Positions 19,467 through 29,776 are shown, counted from the first letter of the stretch. The stretch is 64,000 nucleotides of DNA from OLB11 sp041392835 (GCA_041392835.1 JAWKLF010000009.1:1-64000), one strand, 5' to 3'. Notes: generated by a model not told the origin, from the sequence alone. A program made the numbers and translations.

Positions 19467-19820
19467 ATGAAGTATGCAAGCCCATTTATCATTAATGCTA
19501 TACTGATTTTTTTAATCATACTTACAGCCTATACTTTTTATTTATTCTTTTCAGATTATACTCAATTTACTATTTATCATTTTTCGCCTTTTTTAAATCT
19601 TGTGTATGTAGTATTATGGTTAGGTATAGTACTTCGCAAAAAGTGGAGTTTTTTATTGTTTGTTAGTTTCTGTATGTTTGAAACCATCATTCACTTATTT
19701 TTTTACAATACAAACTATGGTGAAGTTTTTGGAAAAATTCTTTTTCCGCTCAACTGGTTGTTTGCTATCCTTGTGCTTATTCTTTATAAAGTTCATTTTA
19801 CCGAAAAAGAATCAAAATAA
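19467..19820 (+). CDS. Small four-helix membrane protein, unknown function
   Basis: This protein of 117 residues starts at ATG 19467, 13 bases after the tamB stop. The open frame extends upstream into tamB, but those codons are not likely to be used. Four hydrophobic segments are visible (INAILIFLIILTAYTFYLF, FLNLVYVVLWLGIVL, WSFLLFVSFCMFETIIHLFF, PLNWLFAILVLILY). Only very short loops separate them. I do not recognise the family. Spacing to the next gene is 5 bases, so it sits in one transcription unit with tamB and the BtuF-like gene. Confidence 0.7.
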   Translation: MKYASPFIINAILIFLIILTAYTFYLFFSDYTQFTIYHFSPFLNLVYVVLWLGIVLRKKWSFLLFVSFCMFETIIHLFFYNTNYGEVFGKILFPLNWLFAILVLILYKVHFTEKESK

Positions 19821-19825
19821 TAGAT

Positions 19826-20566
19826 ATGCCTTTCCCGAAACGAATTATTTCATTAGTACCTTCTATTACTGAATTACTTTTTCATTTAGAATTAGATAAA
19901 GAGATTATCGGAATCACAAAATTTTGCATACACCCGCCTGAAAAAATAAAAAATTACACAAAAATTGGAGGCACAAAAAACCCTGATATTGATAAGATAA
20001 TTTCTTTAAAACCCGACTTAATTATAGCCAGTAAAGAAGAAAACAATAAAGTTGATATTGATGCATTGAGTCAGTATAGTCCTATATTACTAACAAATGT
20101 TTCGAGCTATCAAGAGGCTTTGGAAATGATATTGCAAGTTGGCACTCGTTGTCAAAGAATAAATGAAGCACAAAAACTTTGTACTCAAATAGAAAAAAAG
20201 AAAAGTATATATCAAGCAAAAAAAACTATCCCTTGTATATATATGATATGGTACAATCCTTGGATGACTGTAGGCAATGATACTTTTATAGCCGATATGC
20301 TTGCTTTAGCTGGCATGCCATCTGTTATAAACCAAAAAAGATATCCATCAATATCTATTGATGAATTAAAAGATTTAAAACCATCACATATACTATTATC
20401 AAGCGAGCCTTTTCCTTTCAAAGAAAAACATAAAGTAGAATTACAAACAATACTACCCGATTCCAAAATTGTTTTAGTAGATGGTGAAATGTTTAGTTGG
20501 TATGGAAGTAAAATGTTGGAATCATTTGATTATTTTAGCTCACTGCATGAAAAATTGGCTCTATAA
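19826..20566 (+). CDS. BtuF-like periplasmic-binding-fold protein without signal peptide
   Basis: This 246-residue protein matches the helical-backbone metal-receptor/BtuF fold. It begins RIISLVPSITELLFHLEL, continues with IIGITKFCIHP and a GGTKNPDIDKIISLKPDLI stretch, and later has PSHILLSSEPFPF. BtuF family members bind vitamin B12 or iron-siderophores for ABC uptake. This copy begins directly at the conserved segment with no signal sequence or lipobox, so it may be cytoplasmic, and no permease or ATPase lies nearby. Such signal-less homologues are known in Bacteroidota, but their ligand is unclear. Confidence 0.8.
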   Translation: MPFPKRIISLVPSITELLFHLELDKEIIGITKFCIHPPEKIKNYTKIGGTKNPDIDKIISLKPDLIIASKEENNKVDIDALSQYSPILLTNVSSYQEALEMILQVGTRCQRINEAQKLCTQIEKKKSIYQAKKTIPCIYMIWYNPWMTVGNDTFIADMLALAGMPSVINQKRYPSISIDELKDLKPSHILLSSEPFPFKEKHKVELQTILPDSKIVLVDGEMFSWYGSKMLESFDYFSSLHEKLAL

Positions 20567-22079
20567 AAAAAATACTCTCTTTATTCCTATAGTATTGTTT
20601 GCGCTCTTGTGGTCAATATATTTTCCTTTTTTGAAATACAATATTGATGCCGATGGAGTGGCTTATCTTACTATGGCTGAGCAAGTAGCCAAAGGACATT
20701 TTGATAGAGGTATAAATGGCCTATGGAGTCCAATCAATGCATGGCTTATTGCACCTTGTATTGCACTTGGATTTTCGGCATGGTACGCTGCATTATCTTT
20801 AAATGCCGTTTTAGGAATTTTGAATATAGTGGCATTTTCTTTTTTAACCCAAAAAGCTAATTTGTCTAATAATTACAGACTGGCTATACATTTAGCATTT
20901 GCATGCATGCTCAGCGTATGGTGCTATTTTCAGGTTTTTGGCGATATATTACAGTTAGTATTTGTATTGTTATATCTGACTTTATTACTTCCTATCAAAC
21001 AACTTTCTATCAAAAAAATTATTTTAGCTTCTATATTGATGTCATTGGCCTATTATGCCAAATCGTATAATTTATATTTTTATTGTATACAACTTTTGCT
21101 TGTTTTATTCTTTTCTTTGACAAAAAAATACATAACAGCCCATCAATTCATTCGATATTTTTTAGTGGCTATTCTTTGTACTGGGCTTTGTGTTTTGCCA
21201 TATAGTTTTGCTATGCAAAAAAAGTATCATCAATTCTCCTTAAGTGGCTTTGCTGGAGCATTAAATTTTAGTTGGCAAATCAATAGTCATAAAACGTTTC
21301 ATGATAGCATACAACTTTTAATACCACCTCCCTATTCAGACTCTCCAGCCTTTTGGGAAGACCCTATGCTTAGCAAGGGCACTTTAGATTCTCCATTTAC
21401 TTCTACTACACATTTTTTTCGTTGGTTAGCAAGAGTAACATATACAAGCATACAAACTGTTATTGCACTATTTGAAATTTCATTTTTTAGTTTGGTTTTA
21501 TTTCTTTTTTATTTTTTCTACCGGAAAGAAAAAATCTTTTCAGATACTATTCATATTCTTATGCTTACTTGTTTAGTATTGCCTTTAGGCTATATTTTGG
21601 TCCATATTGAAACACGATATGTATGGTTGTTGTCTCCTCTATTATTACTAGTAGGAAGTTTATTATTAATGCACACTATGCCAAAGCCCAAAATAGTTTT
21701 ACCTATCTTTTTGGCTACATTTTTAATATCACCATTTTTTAATCTTATTTTTTTATGGAATAAAAACAAAGAACTTTTTGAATATGCACAAACTATTCGC
21801 AATAGCTCTATACGTGGTAATTTTACATCCAATGCGATAGATGATGGCAATATGTTTGTAATCGCGTATCTCACAAAAAACAGATATTTTAGTATTGAGA
21901 AAACACCTATACCAATAGATGAATTAAAAGCAGAAATGCTAAAATATAAAGTGCCATATTATTATGAAATGCAAACAGATAGCATCATAGGAATAGATCG
22001 AGATGTTTCATATAAACTAAAAGCCCATTTTAATGGGCTTAGTATTTATGAGTTAGTAGATTTGGGTAAACTAAATTAG
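20547..22079 (+). CDS. GT-C type membrane glycosyltransferase (GT39/ArnT-like)
   Basis: The chosen ATG at 20547 overlaps the upstream gene by 20 bases and gives 510 residues. About 10-12 membrane helices are visible. The first extracytoplasmic loop carries YNIDADGVAYLTMAEQVAKG, the acidic motif pattern of GT-C enzymes that use polyprenyl-phosphate sugars. The C-terminal ~90 residues form a soluble tail. Donor and acceptor cannot be told from sequence. The stop overlaps the convergent gene by four bases (TTAG). Confidence 0.75.
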   Translation: MKNWLYKKNTLFIPIVLFALLWSIYFPFLKYNIDADGVAYLTMAEQVAKGHFDRGINGLWSPINAWLIAPCIALGFSAWYAALSLNAVLGILNIVAFSFLTQKANLSNNYRLAIHLAFACMLSVWCYFQVFGDILQLVFVLLYLTLLLPIKQLSIKKIILASILMSLAYYAKSYNLYFYCIQLLLVLFFSLTKKYITAHQFIRYFLVAILCTGLCVLPYSFAMQKKYHQFSLSGFAGALNFSWQINSHKTFHDSIQLLIPPPYSDSPAFWEDPMLSKGTLDSPFTSTTHFFRWLARVTYTSIQTVIALFEISFFSLVLFLFYFFYRKEKIFSDTIHILMLTCLVLPLGYILVHIETRYVWLLSPLLLLVGSLLLMHTMPKPKIVLPIFLATFLISPFFNLIFLWNKNKELFEYAQTIRNSSIRGNFTSNAIDDGNMFVIAYLTKNRYFSIEKTPIPIDELKAEMLKYKVPYYYEMQTDSIIGIDRDVSYKLKAHFNGLSIYELVDLGKLN

Positions 22080-22537
22080 ATAAGACTTTGTATATGTTTT
22101 TTTATTTTACGAATATAATCAAAATAACCCATCTCCATTCGAATCCATAAAATAATAAATGTAAATAAAGCCACAATGGCCAATACATAGGCTGAATTGA
22201 TATAATCTTTTTTGTAGAAATAAATGACAAAGGCCGCTACTATAGCAAAAAAAATAAATATTAATAATAAGTATGGCCCACCAATGTCTATACGTCGGGG
22301 TTTGCTCATCATCTTTATAGAGGAACCTGTTTTATTATCCGTAACTTTTAAACGAGTTATGGGTAATGTATAAATTTTTTCCGATTTCTCAGCATGAGGA
22401 ATTACCTTAATGTTATTGTCTCTTTGGGTGATCTCAAAACTAAGATTATGTACATTAAATGTATTACCTAAAAGTTTAGCTGTAACTTCTTTTGCTGATT
22501 TTTTAGATTTTAAATTATAATATCTTCTAAAAATCAT
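22076..22537 (-). CDS. Hypothetical two-helix membrane protein
   Basis: This protein has 153 residues. The N-terminal half is soluble and basic (RRYYNLKSKKSAKEVTAKLL) and looks beta-rich. It is followed by two membrane helices (YLLLIFIFFAIVAAFVIYFY and SAYVLAIVALFTFIILWIRM) and a short basic tail. I do not recognise a family. It is a separate minus-strand gene between the glycosyltransferase and tamL, 111 bases downstream of tamL's stop. Confidence 0.6.
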   Translation of the reverse strand: MIFRRYYNLKSKKSAKEVTAKLLGNTFNVHNLSFEITQRDNNIKVIPHAEKSEKIYTLPITRLKVTDNKTGSSIKMMSKPRRIDIGGPYLLLIFIFFAIVAAFVIYFYKKDYINSAYVLAIVALFTFIILWIRMEMGYFDYIRKIKKHIQSLI

Positions 22538-22648
22538 AGTAATTCATTTTATAGTTGCATAAATATAATTATAATAATCTTTAATTCAAAACTTTGTGAC
22601 AATTACTTTATCACATTGTAAATGAACATATATGTTGCATAGTGATAC

Positions 22649-25072
22649 TTAGAAAGGATAACCAATCATGAAATTAAATACACCATCCTTTAATCGCAAT
22701 TGATCTACAACAAAGCCTGCATTCTTTTGTACAGCTGGATTTTTGATTGGATAACCAATATCTAATCTAAAAACAAAATAGGTAAAGTCTAAACGTGCGC
22801 CAACTCCCGAGCTGATGGCTAAATCATTTAAGAATTGATTAAACTGAAATTCGCCTCCAGGAATATTTTCATTTTTATTCATAAGCCATATATTTCCTAT
22901 ATCTACAAAGGCTGCACCTTTAAGATTGATGGCACCTGAAAACAATTTTAATAAATCAAAACGATATTCTGAATTCATTTCAAATTTTAAGTCGCCTGTT
23001 CTATCTATATAAGTGCTCGTTGTTTTATACGAAGTATCTATTGAGCGCCCAGGTCCTAATGTACGAGCACGCCATCCTCTATTGCTAAATGCACCACCAG
23101 CAGAGTACTGTTTTATATATGGCAATACAGCATTATTGCCCAAAGGTATGCCTACTCCAATCATACCTCTATTTACCCAAAGCGATTTACGACGTTGCAT
23201 ATAAGAACGAGCATCTACTTCTCCTTTTAAATAGTGTGCTATAGGGTCTATTTCGTTTGCAGAAATACTTTTATATATTGCATTAATACCTTTTAATAAG
23301 GTGCCTGCTTCTTCAAAAGCTATTTTAACCGTTTCTGAATTATTATTTTTCATACGTGGTTTACTCTTGTACTCAAAGGCTACATTTTCGCCATAAATTA
23401 TATTATTTGAAAATACCCTTCTGAGGTATTCATTATTTTCTAATTTTAATTTGAATGCTTCGCTCAAAAACTTATCAGGCACATAAGTAAGTGTAAGAAA
23501 AGAAGGATTAAAACGCCAATTTTTTTCATTTGTTTCAGTCCATATATAACCAAAACTACCACTCACATTGATATTGGTATATAAATTTCGACGACTTACT
23601 AAGTTGTAATTAAATCCAATATTTGTATAAGGTCTATTTTTTTTATTAAACAAACTTTGATTGAGCGGTACAATAAATTTAGGCATTAGCATATTGGCAC
23701 TTATACCTAAATTATAACCCGAAAAATAAAAATCTTTAGTTTCTCCTCTTAGTAGTGAATCATATCGAAACTCAGTACTAATAGCACTACGTAGTGTAAA
23801 CAAATTGGCTCCAGAAAATAAATTTTTATTTCGATAAGTAAAACTACCCCCTGTACCCAAAAAGTAATCACCATCACTGGTACTGATGTCACCTCGAAGC
23901 TCCATATCCATTTTTTTATTGGTAGTAAGCGAAATTTTGGCTATCAATCTTCCAGTTTCTGTACTATCGTATTCATATTCTATATTGACAAACTTAAACA
24001 TGCCAAGCTGATTTAGGCGTACTATAGTTGCATTGTTATTGTCAATAGAATATGCTTCATCAGGGTGTATAAAAATATTCCTCATCAAAACCTTTCTATT
24101 CACTGGCAAATATTGATATTGAAAATGTAAACCCTCCAATTCATTTTCAATAAGAGGCACGGACGTAGTCCATGTTTCTTTATCTATCATAACAAGTACT
24201 TTGTTGATTCTGTATTGTATGGCATAATTTACATCTTTTGATTTTTTAATTACTATATGCACATCCAATTGGTCATTATTTTTACTCTGCAAACTATCAT
24301 GATATGTTGCGGCTTGCAACAAAGGGTCTATTAATAGACCTTTGAGCGATTCCTTGTTGGTAGTATCTACTACAAAAGAAACATTGTCTGCCTTGAAATT
24401 ATAAAATCCGGCATTTTTAACAATTTTATAAATCCGGTCTTTTTCTAAGCCACAATCTGTTTTTGTAAAAAAATTTCCTTTCCGCAAAAAGCTTTTTTCT
24501 TTTTCATTTATTACTAACTGTTTTAAATTTTTTGATTCTATATCAAAAAACAAATTATTGATTCTATATTTTTTGCCCGTTTCTATTGTATAGTGCACCG
24601 AGGCCTGACTACTATCTTTATTATACGTTATTTCATGAGAAACTTGATTATAAAAATAACCCTGATTAATCATGTATTGATTCATTCTTAAAACCGACTG
24701 TGCTATTAAAACAGTATCCAACAAGGTTGGCATTTCTACTTTTCGTTTTAATATTTTTTTGTGGTCAGGGTTTTTTTGGTATTCGGAGTACTTATTATTG
24801 TATTTCCACAATTTATATTTTGGCAAAACACCCAAATCAAATAAATGTGTATTTGCTCTTGGCAATACCATACTAAGCAATATACTCTCCATTTCACCTT
24901 TATATTTTATAGGTGTATTACTTTTTACTGAAACATTATTTTCACGAAGTAATATTTGATTTTGCGAAAGGTGTTTGGTATAATTGCATGAAGAAAACCA
25001 TAACATGGTTAAGCACATGAATAAAACTATATGTTGGCTGCTTAAAGCATTTTTTTTCTTTTTATACTCCAC
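22649..25072 (-). CDS. tamL: TamL-like Omp85 lipoprotein (BamA/TamA family)
   Basis: This 807-residue protein has a lipobox (LWFSSC, Cys at residue 29), several POTRA-like segments up to about residue 390, and a C-terminal Omp85 barrel. The barrel holds the lid-loop type motif near residue 680 (FSNRGWRARTLGPG) and ends in FNFMIGYPF with a terminal Phe. In Bacteroidota a lipidated TamA relative, TamL, pairs with TamB. Here tamB is only 3.2 kb away, supporting that assignment. The start is GTG, 11 bases from the divergent methyltransferase ATG, so the promoters of both genes must overlap the opposing coding regions. Confidence 0.9.
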   Translation of the reverse strand: MEYKKKKNALSSQHIVLFMCLTMLWFSSCNYTKHLSQNQILLRENNVSVKSNTPIKYKGEMESILLSMVLPRANTHLFDLGVLPKYKLWKYNNKYSEYQKNPDHKKILKRKVEMPTLLDTVLIAQSVLRMNQYMINQGYFYNQVSHEITYNKDSSQASVHYTIETGKKYRINNLFFDIESKNLKQLVINEKEKSFLRKGNFFTKTDCGLEKDRIYKIVKNAGFYNFKADNVSFVVDTTNKESLKGLLIDPLLQAATYHDSLQSKNNDQLDVHIVIKKSKDVNYAIQYRINKVLVMIDKETWTTSVPLIENELEGLHFQYQYLPVNRKVLMRNIFIHPDEAYSIDNNNATIVRLNQLGMFKFVNIEYEYDSTETGRLIAKISLTTNKKMDMELRGDISTSDGDYFLGTGGSFTYRNKNLFSGANLFTLRSAISTEFRYDSLLRGETKDFYFSGYNLGISANMLMPKFIVPLNQSLFNKKNRPYTNIGFNYNLVSRRNLYTNINVSGSFGYIWTETNEKNWRFNPSFLTLTYVPDKFLSEAFKLKLENNEYLRRVFSNNIIYGENVAFEYKSKPRMKNNNSETVKIAFEEAGTLLKGINAIYKSISANEIDPIAHYLKGEVDARSYMQRRKSLWVNRGMIGVGIPLGNNAVLPYIKQYSAGGAFSNRGWRARTLGPGRSIDTSYKTTSTYIDRTGDLKFEMNSEYRFDLLKLFSGAINLKGAAFVDIGNIWLMNKNENIPGGEFQFNQFLNDLAISSGVGARLDFTYFVFRLDIGYPIKNPAVQKNAGFVVDQLRLKDGVFNFMIGYPF

Positions 25073-25083
25073 CGAATAAACGT

Positions 25084-25842
25084 ATGATTACTAAAGCGCA
25101 AATTAAACACATAAAATCATTAGATGATAAAAATTACCGTTTGGAATGTCAACAGTTTGTTGTAGAAGGTGTAAAAATGCTTGAAGAGCTAGTTGCAAGT
25201 TCTTGGAAGATTATTCAAATTTATGCTACAGCAGGTTGGATAGAACAACATACAGAAAGTAAATATAGTCATTTGCCAATACAAGAAATAACTCACGATG
25301 AGCTCAAAAAAATAAGTTTCTTACATACGCCTAATCAGGTGCTTAGCCTTGTAGAATTGCCCATACAGAATCCTCCGTTGGACGTAAACGCATGGCAATC
25401 ACATACTTATTATATGGCTTTGGATGGCATACAAGATCCTGGCAATATGGGAACCATCATTCGTATAGCCGATTGGTTTGGCATCAAAGCTATTTATTGC
25501 TCAGCTCAATGTGTAGATGTTTTTAATCCCAAAGTTGTACAAGCTACTATGGGTTCATTATTTCGTATTCCCATACATCGTGTAGAGTTAAAATCTTTTT
25601 TATCTTCTATCGAAAAAAAATGGCTTATGGCAAGTAGCCTCCAAGGTCAAAATATTGCTACAACAAACATGCCCGATAGAGGAATACTTATAATAGGCAA
25701 TGAATCTAAAGGTATAGATCCAGAAATATTAAAATTAGCAGAGCATCAAATAAAGATAGAATCCAAAGGCGGAGCCGAAAGTTTAAATGCAGCTGTGGCT
25801 ACAGGCATTTTGTGTTTTCAAATGACTAAAAAATCTAATTAA
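25084..25842 (+). CDS. TrmH/SpoU family RNA 2'-O-methyltransferase
   Basis: This 252-residue protein has an N-terminal substrate-binding domain (KSLDDKNYRLECQQFVVEG) and a C-terminal SPOUT knot: DGIQDPGNMGTIIRIADWFG near residue 118, IIGNESKGIDPEI near residue 202, and SLNAAVATGILCFQM near residue 235. It methylates a ribose 2'-OH in rRNA or tRNA with S-adenosylmethionine; the target base is not predictable here. It is divergent from tamL. Confidence 0.9.
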   Translation: MITKAQIKHIKSLDDKNYRLECQQFVVEGVKMLEELVASSWKIIQIYATAGWIEQHTESKYSHLPIQEITHDELKKISFLHTPNQVLSLVELPIQNPPLDVNAWQSHTYYMALDGIQDPGNMGTIIRIADWFGIKAIYCSAQCVDVFNPKVVQATMGSLFRIPIHRVELKSFLSSIEKKWLMASSLQGQNIATTNMPDRGILIIGNESKGIDPEILKLAEHQIKIESKGGAESLNAAVATGILCFQMTKKSN

Positions 25843-25953
25843 GCCCGATATCACAGTTTAACCACATTCAATTTCCCCCCAAAAAGTTACGTAATTAACC
25901 CAAGTTTTGCTATAGAAACGACTGAAAGGAGTGAGCTATATGCATATTTGAGA

Positions 25954-27546
25954 TTAGGGAAGCTCATGTTTAAAATCGCTGGTAATAAAGAATTTCAATT
26001 TGGGATTATTACTTCGTTCTGTATTCAAATACCATTCACTTTCTGCTAAGTACACTGTATTTTCTTCTTTATCTTCTACTATGTTTGACTGTTTAAAACG
26101 TGTAAACTGCAACACATCTTCAGGGCTGCCCTGTATCCAACAAGCCTTAAAGAAAGGCAAGGTTCTGAATTCGCAAGAAGCACCATATTCTTGCAAAAGT
26201 CTATATTGTATTACTTCAAATTGTAGTTCGCCTACACAGCCAATAATTTTTCTATTTCCATTGTGTTGTGTAAATAATTGTGCTACCCCTTCATCTGTTA
26301 ATTGTCTTATACCCTTTTCCAATTGTTTAGTCTTCATGGGGTCTTTATTTATCAACTCTTTAAAAATTTCTGGCGAAAAACTTGGAACACCTGTATAGGT
26401 AATTTTTTCTCCTTCGGATAAAGTATCACCAATTTTAAAATTACCAGTATCAAAAAGACCTACCACATCACCCGGAAAAGCATCTTCAACCACATTTTTT
26501 TCTCTGGCCAAAAAGGTGTAGGGATTGCTAAATCGCAATTTCTTTTCTAATCGAGTATGTAGATAAAAGGTATTTCGCTGAAATTTGCCAGAACAAACCC
26601 TCAAAAAAGCAACACGGTCTCTATGATTAGGGTCTATATTGGCATGTATTTTAAAAACAAAACCAGTAAATTTTTCTTCATCGGGTTTTATTTCTCTTAT
26701 ATCAGTTTGTCTTGCTTTGGGCGAAGGTGCCACTTCAATAAACGTGTCTAATAAATCTTTGACACCAAAATTATTAACGGCACTACCAAAAAACACAGGT
26801 GCTAAATTTCCTTTTAAATAATCTTCTTTATCAAACGATTCATAGACACCCATAATAAGTTCCATATCATCTCTAAGACTGCTGGCATCCTTATCGCCTA
26901 CAAGTGTATTGAGTAAATCTGTATTCAAATCTGGCATGCTTAGCACATCGCTATCGCTGGCTTTTTGATTGGCCTGAAAACTCAAAAGGCTTTTCGTAAA
27001 TATATTATATACCCCTTTAAATTCGCGCCCCATGTTGATAGGCCATGACAAAGGTTGTGTTTTTATAGTAAGTTTTTTTTCTATTTCCTCCAACAAGTCA
27101 AAGGGGTTTTTGCCATCTCTATCTAATTTGTTTATAAAAATTATAACTGGGGTATCACGCATTCTGCAAACTTCCATAAGGCGTTCTGTTTGTTCCTCCA
27201 CGCCCTTTACACAGTCTATAACTAATATTACACTATCTACCGCAGTCAAAGTTCTATAGGTATCTTCTGCAAAATCCTTGTGACCAGGAGTATCTAACAA
27301 ATTGATAATTTTATTTCTGTATTCAAAACTCATTACAGAGGTAGCTACAGATATACCACGCTGTCTTTCAATTTCCATAAAATCCGAAGCAGCATGCTTT
27401 TTAATCTTATTCGATTTTACGGCACCTGCAGTTTGTATAGCACCTCCAAAAAGTAATAATTTTTCGGTCAATGTGGTTTTACCAGCATCAGGGTGCGATA
27501 TAATGGCAAAGGTTTTTCGTTTAATTATTTCATCACGATACTTCAT
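25954..27546 (-). CDS. prfC: Peptide chain release factor 3
   Basis: RF3 is a GTPase that removes RF1/RF2 from the ribosome after termination. The G motifs are plain: SHPDAGKTTLTEK near residue 17, ERQRGISV, DTPGHKDFAEDTYR and FINKLDRDG near residue 135. Choosing ATG 27546 gives 530 residues, the usual length, starting MKYRDEIIKRKTFAIISHPD. The upstream extension in frame has no support. A near-consensus -7 box (TACCTTCG) lies 7 bases before this ATG. Confidence 0.97.
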   Translation of the reverse strand: MKYRDEIIKRKTFAIISHPDAGKTTLTEKLLLFGGAIQTAGAVKSNKIKKHAASDFMEIERQRGISVATSVMSFEYRNKIINLLDTPGHKDFAEDTYRTLTAVDSVILVIDCVKGVEEQTERLMEVCRMRDTPVIIFINKLDRDGKNPFDLLEEIEKKLTIKTQPLSWPINMGREFKGVYNIFTKSLLSFQANQKASDSDVLSMPDLNTDLLNTLVGDKDASSLRDDMELIMGVYESFDKEDYLKGNLAPVFFGSAVNNFGVKDLLDTFIEVAPSPKARQTDIREIKPDEEKFTGFVFKIHANIDPNHRDRVAFLRVCSGKFQRNTFYLHTRLEKKLRFSNPYTFLAREKNVVEDAFPGDVVGLFDTGNFKIGDTLSEGEKITYTGVPSFSPEIFKELINKDPMKTKQLEKGIRQLTDEGVAQLFTQHNGNRKIIGCVGELQFEVIQYRLLQEYGASCEFRTLPFFKACWIQGSPEDVLQFTRFKQSNIVEDKEENTVYLAESEWYLNTERSNNPKLKFFITSDFKHELP

Positions 27547-27695
27547 AAGCGTGCGAAGGTAAGTTAAAGATTTTTTCAACGTATTGAATACCTATTATAA
27601 GTTTTCAAAACTCAAATCTGTTAATCAATAAATAATTAACAACACTTTTCCACACACATCTTAATAGTTTAACATATATACCCTATTATTATTCT

Positions 27696-27703
27696 TAAAT
27701 TTG
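27696..27703 (+). promoter_or_regulatory. -7 box abutting the serine hydrolase start
   Basis: TAAATTTG matches TAnnTTTG and ends 5 bases before the ATG at 27709. Transcription would be expected to begin at or next to the start codon, so this mRNA may be leaderless. Confidence 0.5.
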
Positions 27704-27708
27704 TAGGA

Positions 27709-28899
27709 ATGTATATATTAAAAAATATTTTTTTCTCCACTGTTGTTGTTCTGCTTTTTGTGGCACAAACTCATGCTATTAAAACAGAAAAACCTCAAAT
27801 TCCTAAAGCCGACGAAACTCCAAAATTTGGTAAAGCACACTTGGATTTGTCAGACACAAATACCGTTTCTTTTAAAGAAATGATAGCACGTTTAGATTCG
27901 TTTTATCAAGTGCAGGTAGCAAAAGGATTTAATGGTAGTGTACTCATTGGCTATAGAGGCAAAATATTGTATGAACGCTATTATGGCTTTAGCGATAAAA
28001 GTAGCGGTGCTATGTGGAATGAAGACACCAGAAGCCAATTGGCTTCGACCTCTAAAACACTAACCAGTGGAGCTATTTTATTGTTGAAAGATAAAGGCTT
28101 GATAGATTTAGATGCTAATGTTCAAAAATACATACCCTCTTTTCCTTATAATAATATTACCGTTAGAATGCTTTTGAACCACAGATCTGGCCTGCCCGAT
28201 TATATAAAGTTTGCCTCCAGACCAAGCGATAAAACTTTTTTGAGCAATGACGATGTAGTACAACTTTTTAGTTCCAAAGTACCAAAATTATTATTTACGC
28301 CTAATACTAATTTTAGATATAGCAACTCTAATTATGCCTTACTGGCCTCTATAGTAGAAAATGTAACAGGGATGAAATTTTCTTATTTTATGAAAAAATT
28401 TATTTTTAATCCTTTGGGTATGCACTGCACCTTTGCTATAGACCCCTCAAAAGAAACAGCATGTACACGTTCTTTTTGTTACAACTATAGTTGGACTTTA
28501 CAACCCGATATGCATTTAGATGGCGTGCTAGGCGACAAAGGCATATACAGCTCTGTACGAGATTTATACAAGTGGGATCAAGCTTTATATACCAATAAAC
28601 TTATCAAATACAGCACACTTCAGGAAGCTTTTAAACCCTATAGTTTTGAAAAACCTGGCGTAAAAAATTATGGATTAGGATGGCGTATGTTTAACTACGA
28701 CGATGGAACAAAAATTGTATATCACAATGGATGGTGGCACGGAAACAATACATGCTTTTATCGATTCATACAAGACAATTTTACTATTATTGTATTAGGC
28801 AATCGATTTAATAAAAATATTTATCGCCAGCCACAAGCTATATATAATATCATGATGAATAATGATAATAGCCTAAGCGAAGATGAAAATGAGGAGTAG
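27709..28899 (+). CDS. Serine hydrolase, class C beta-lactamase/DD-peptidase-like
   Basis: This 396-residue exported protein has a signal peptide (ending around THA, residue 24). The three motifs of the class C beta-lactamase fold are present: nucleophile SxxK as STSK in RSQLASTSKTLTSG, the tyrosine motif in YSNSNYALL, and the third motif as HNG in YHNGWWHGNN. Such proteins range from esterases and D-aminopeptidases to cell-wall peptidases, and the substrate cannot be told. The C-terminus is an acidic tail (SLSEDENEE). Confidence 0.88.
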   Translation: MYILKNIFFSTVVVLLFVAQTHAIKTEKPQIPKADETPKFGKAHLDLSDTNTVSFKEMIARLDSFYQVQVAKGFNGSVLIGYRGKILYERYYGFSDKSSGAMWNEDTRSQLASTSKTLTSGAILLLKDKGLIDLDANVQKYIPSFPYNNITVRMLLNHRSGLPDYIKFASRPSDKTFLSNDDVVQLFSSKVPKLLFTPNTNFRYSNSNYALLASIVENVTGMKFSYFMKKFIFNPLGMHCTFAIDPSKETACTRSFCYNYSWTLQPDMHLDGVLGDKGIYSSVRDLYKWDQALYTNKLIKYSTLQEAFKPYSFEKPGVKNYGLGWRMFNYDDGTKIVYHNGWWHGNNTCFYRFIQDNFTIIVLGNRFNKNIYRQPQAIYNIMMNNDNSLSEDENEE

Positions 28900-28998
28900 A
28901 AATGAGTTTAGTTTGAGTATATAGTGAAGTAATTGCTAGTGTTTGGACTGGCAGCGTTTGTATGAAATTTAATAAATTAGCATTATAAAACATTTTAA

Positions 28999-29661
28999 AT
29001 GGGCATTCCAAGCGTTATCTATCAAACTTACAAAACAAACAAGCTGCCAGCATTAACCAAGTGGCATATTTATAGGCTAAAAAAGAATAACCCATTATAT
29101 GACTACCATTTTTTTGACGACAACATGATTGATAACTTTATAAAAAAAGAATATAATGATGAAGTCTTTGAACTATACAAAAGAATCAATATTGGTGCAG
29201 CCAAAGCAGACTTTTTTAGATATGCAGTCTTGTATAAAAAAGGTGGTATTTATTTAGATATTGACAGTCTTTTTTTAAAGAAATTAAATCAAATTATTTT
29301 ACCCAACGATAGTGCTATTATTTCTTTAGAATCCAATAAAACATATTTTGTACAATGTGCACTTTTTTATGAGGCTGGGCATCCATTTTAAAAAAAAACA
29401 ATAGAACTCATGTTAGAAAACATTCGTTATAATAAATACCCACATGATGCACATCGTATGACAGGCCCAAGTGTTTATACAGAGGCTATCAATTCATGTC
29501 TTTTAGAATCTCCCACAGTTTCATTTAGACAGTTAAAAGAGGATTATGATAAAAAAATAAAATTTAGTTACAGAATGAGTAAATTATTTCTTTATGGTAT
29601 TTATAGAAGAGAACATTGGAAGAAAGTTTCGCAAATAGAACCCGTGTTGAAATACACTTAA
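28999..29661 (+). pseudogene. GT32-type glycosyltransferase split by an in-frame stop
   Basis: The first part (28999-29391) begins MGIPSVIYQTYKT, the typical start of GT32/OCH1-like capsule glycosyltransferases, and carries KADFFRYAVLYKKGGIYLDI with the DxD sugar-nucleotide site. A TAA at 29389-29391 interrupts it after EAGHPF. The second part (29410-29661) continues in the same frame with LENIRYNKYPHDAHRMTGPS and its own ATG. The family usually reads HPFL-KKTIELM here, so one change (TTA to TAA) or an error at the T4A9 run explains the stop. If the sequence is right, no active enzyme is made unless the stop is read through. Confidence 0.8.
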
Positions 29662-29776
29662 ATAAAATATAAACGTGAACATACATTTATGCAGACATAA
29701 GATGTAATTAGTTTTTTTTACGAATTCTCATTATAAACTTCTTTTTAATACTATTGCTATTGAATTGTGATTGATA

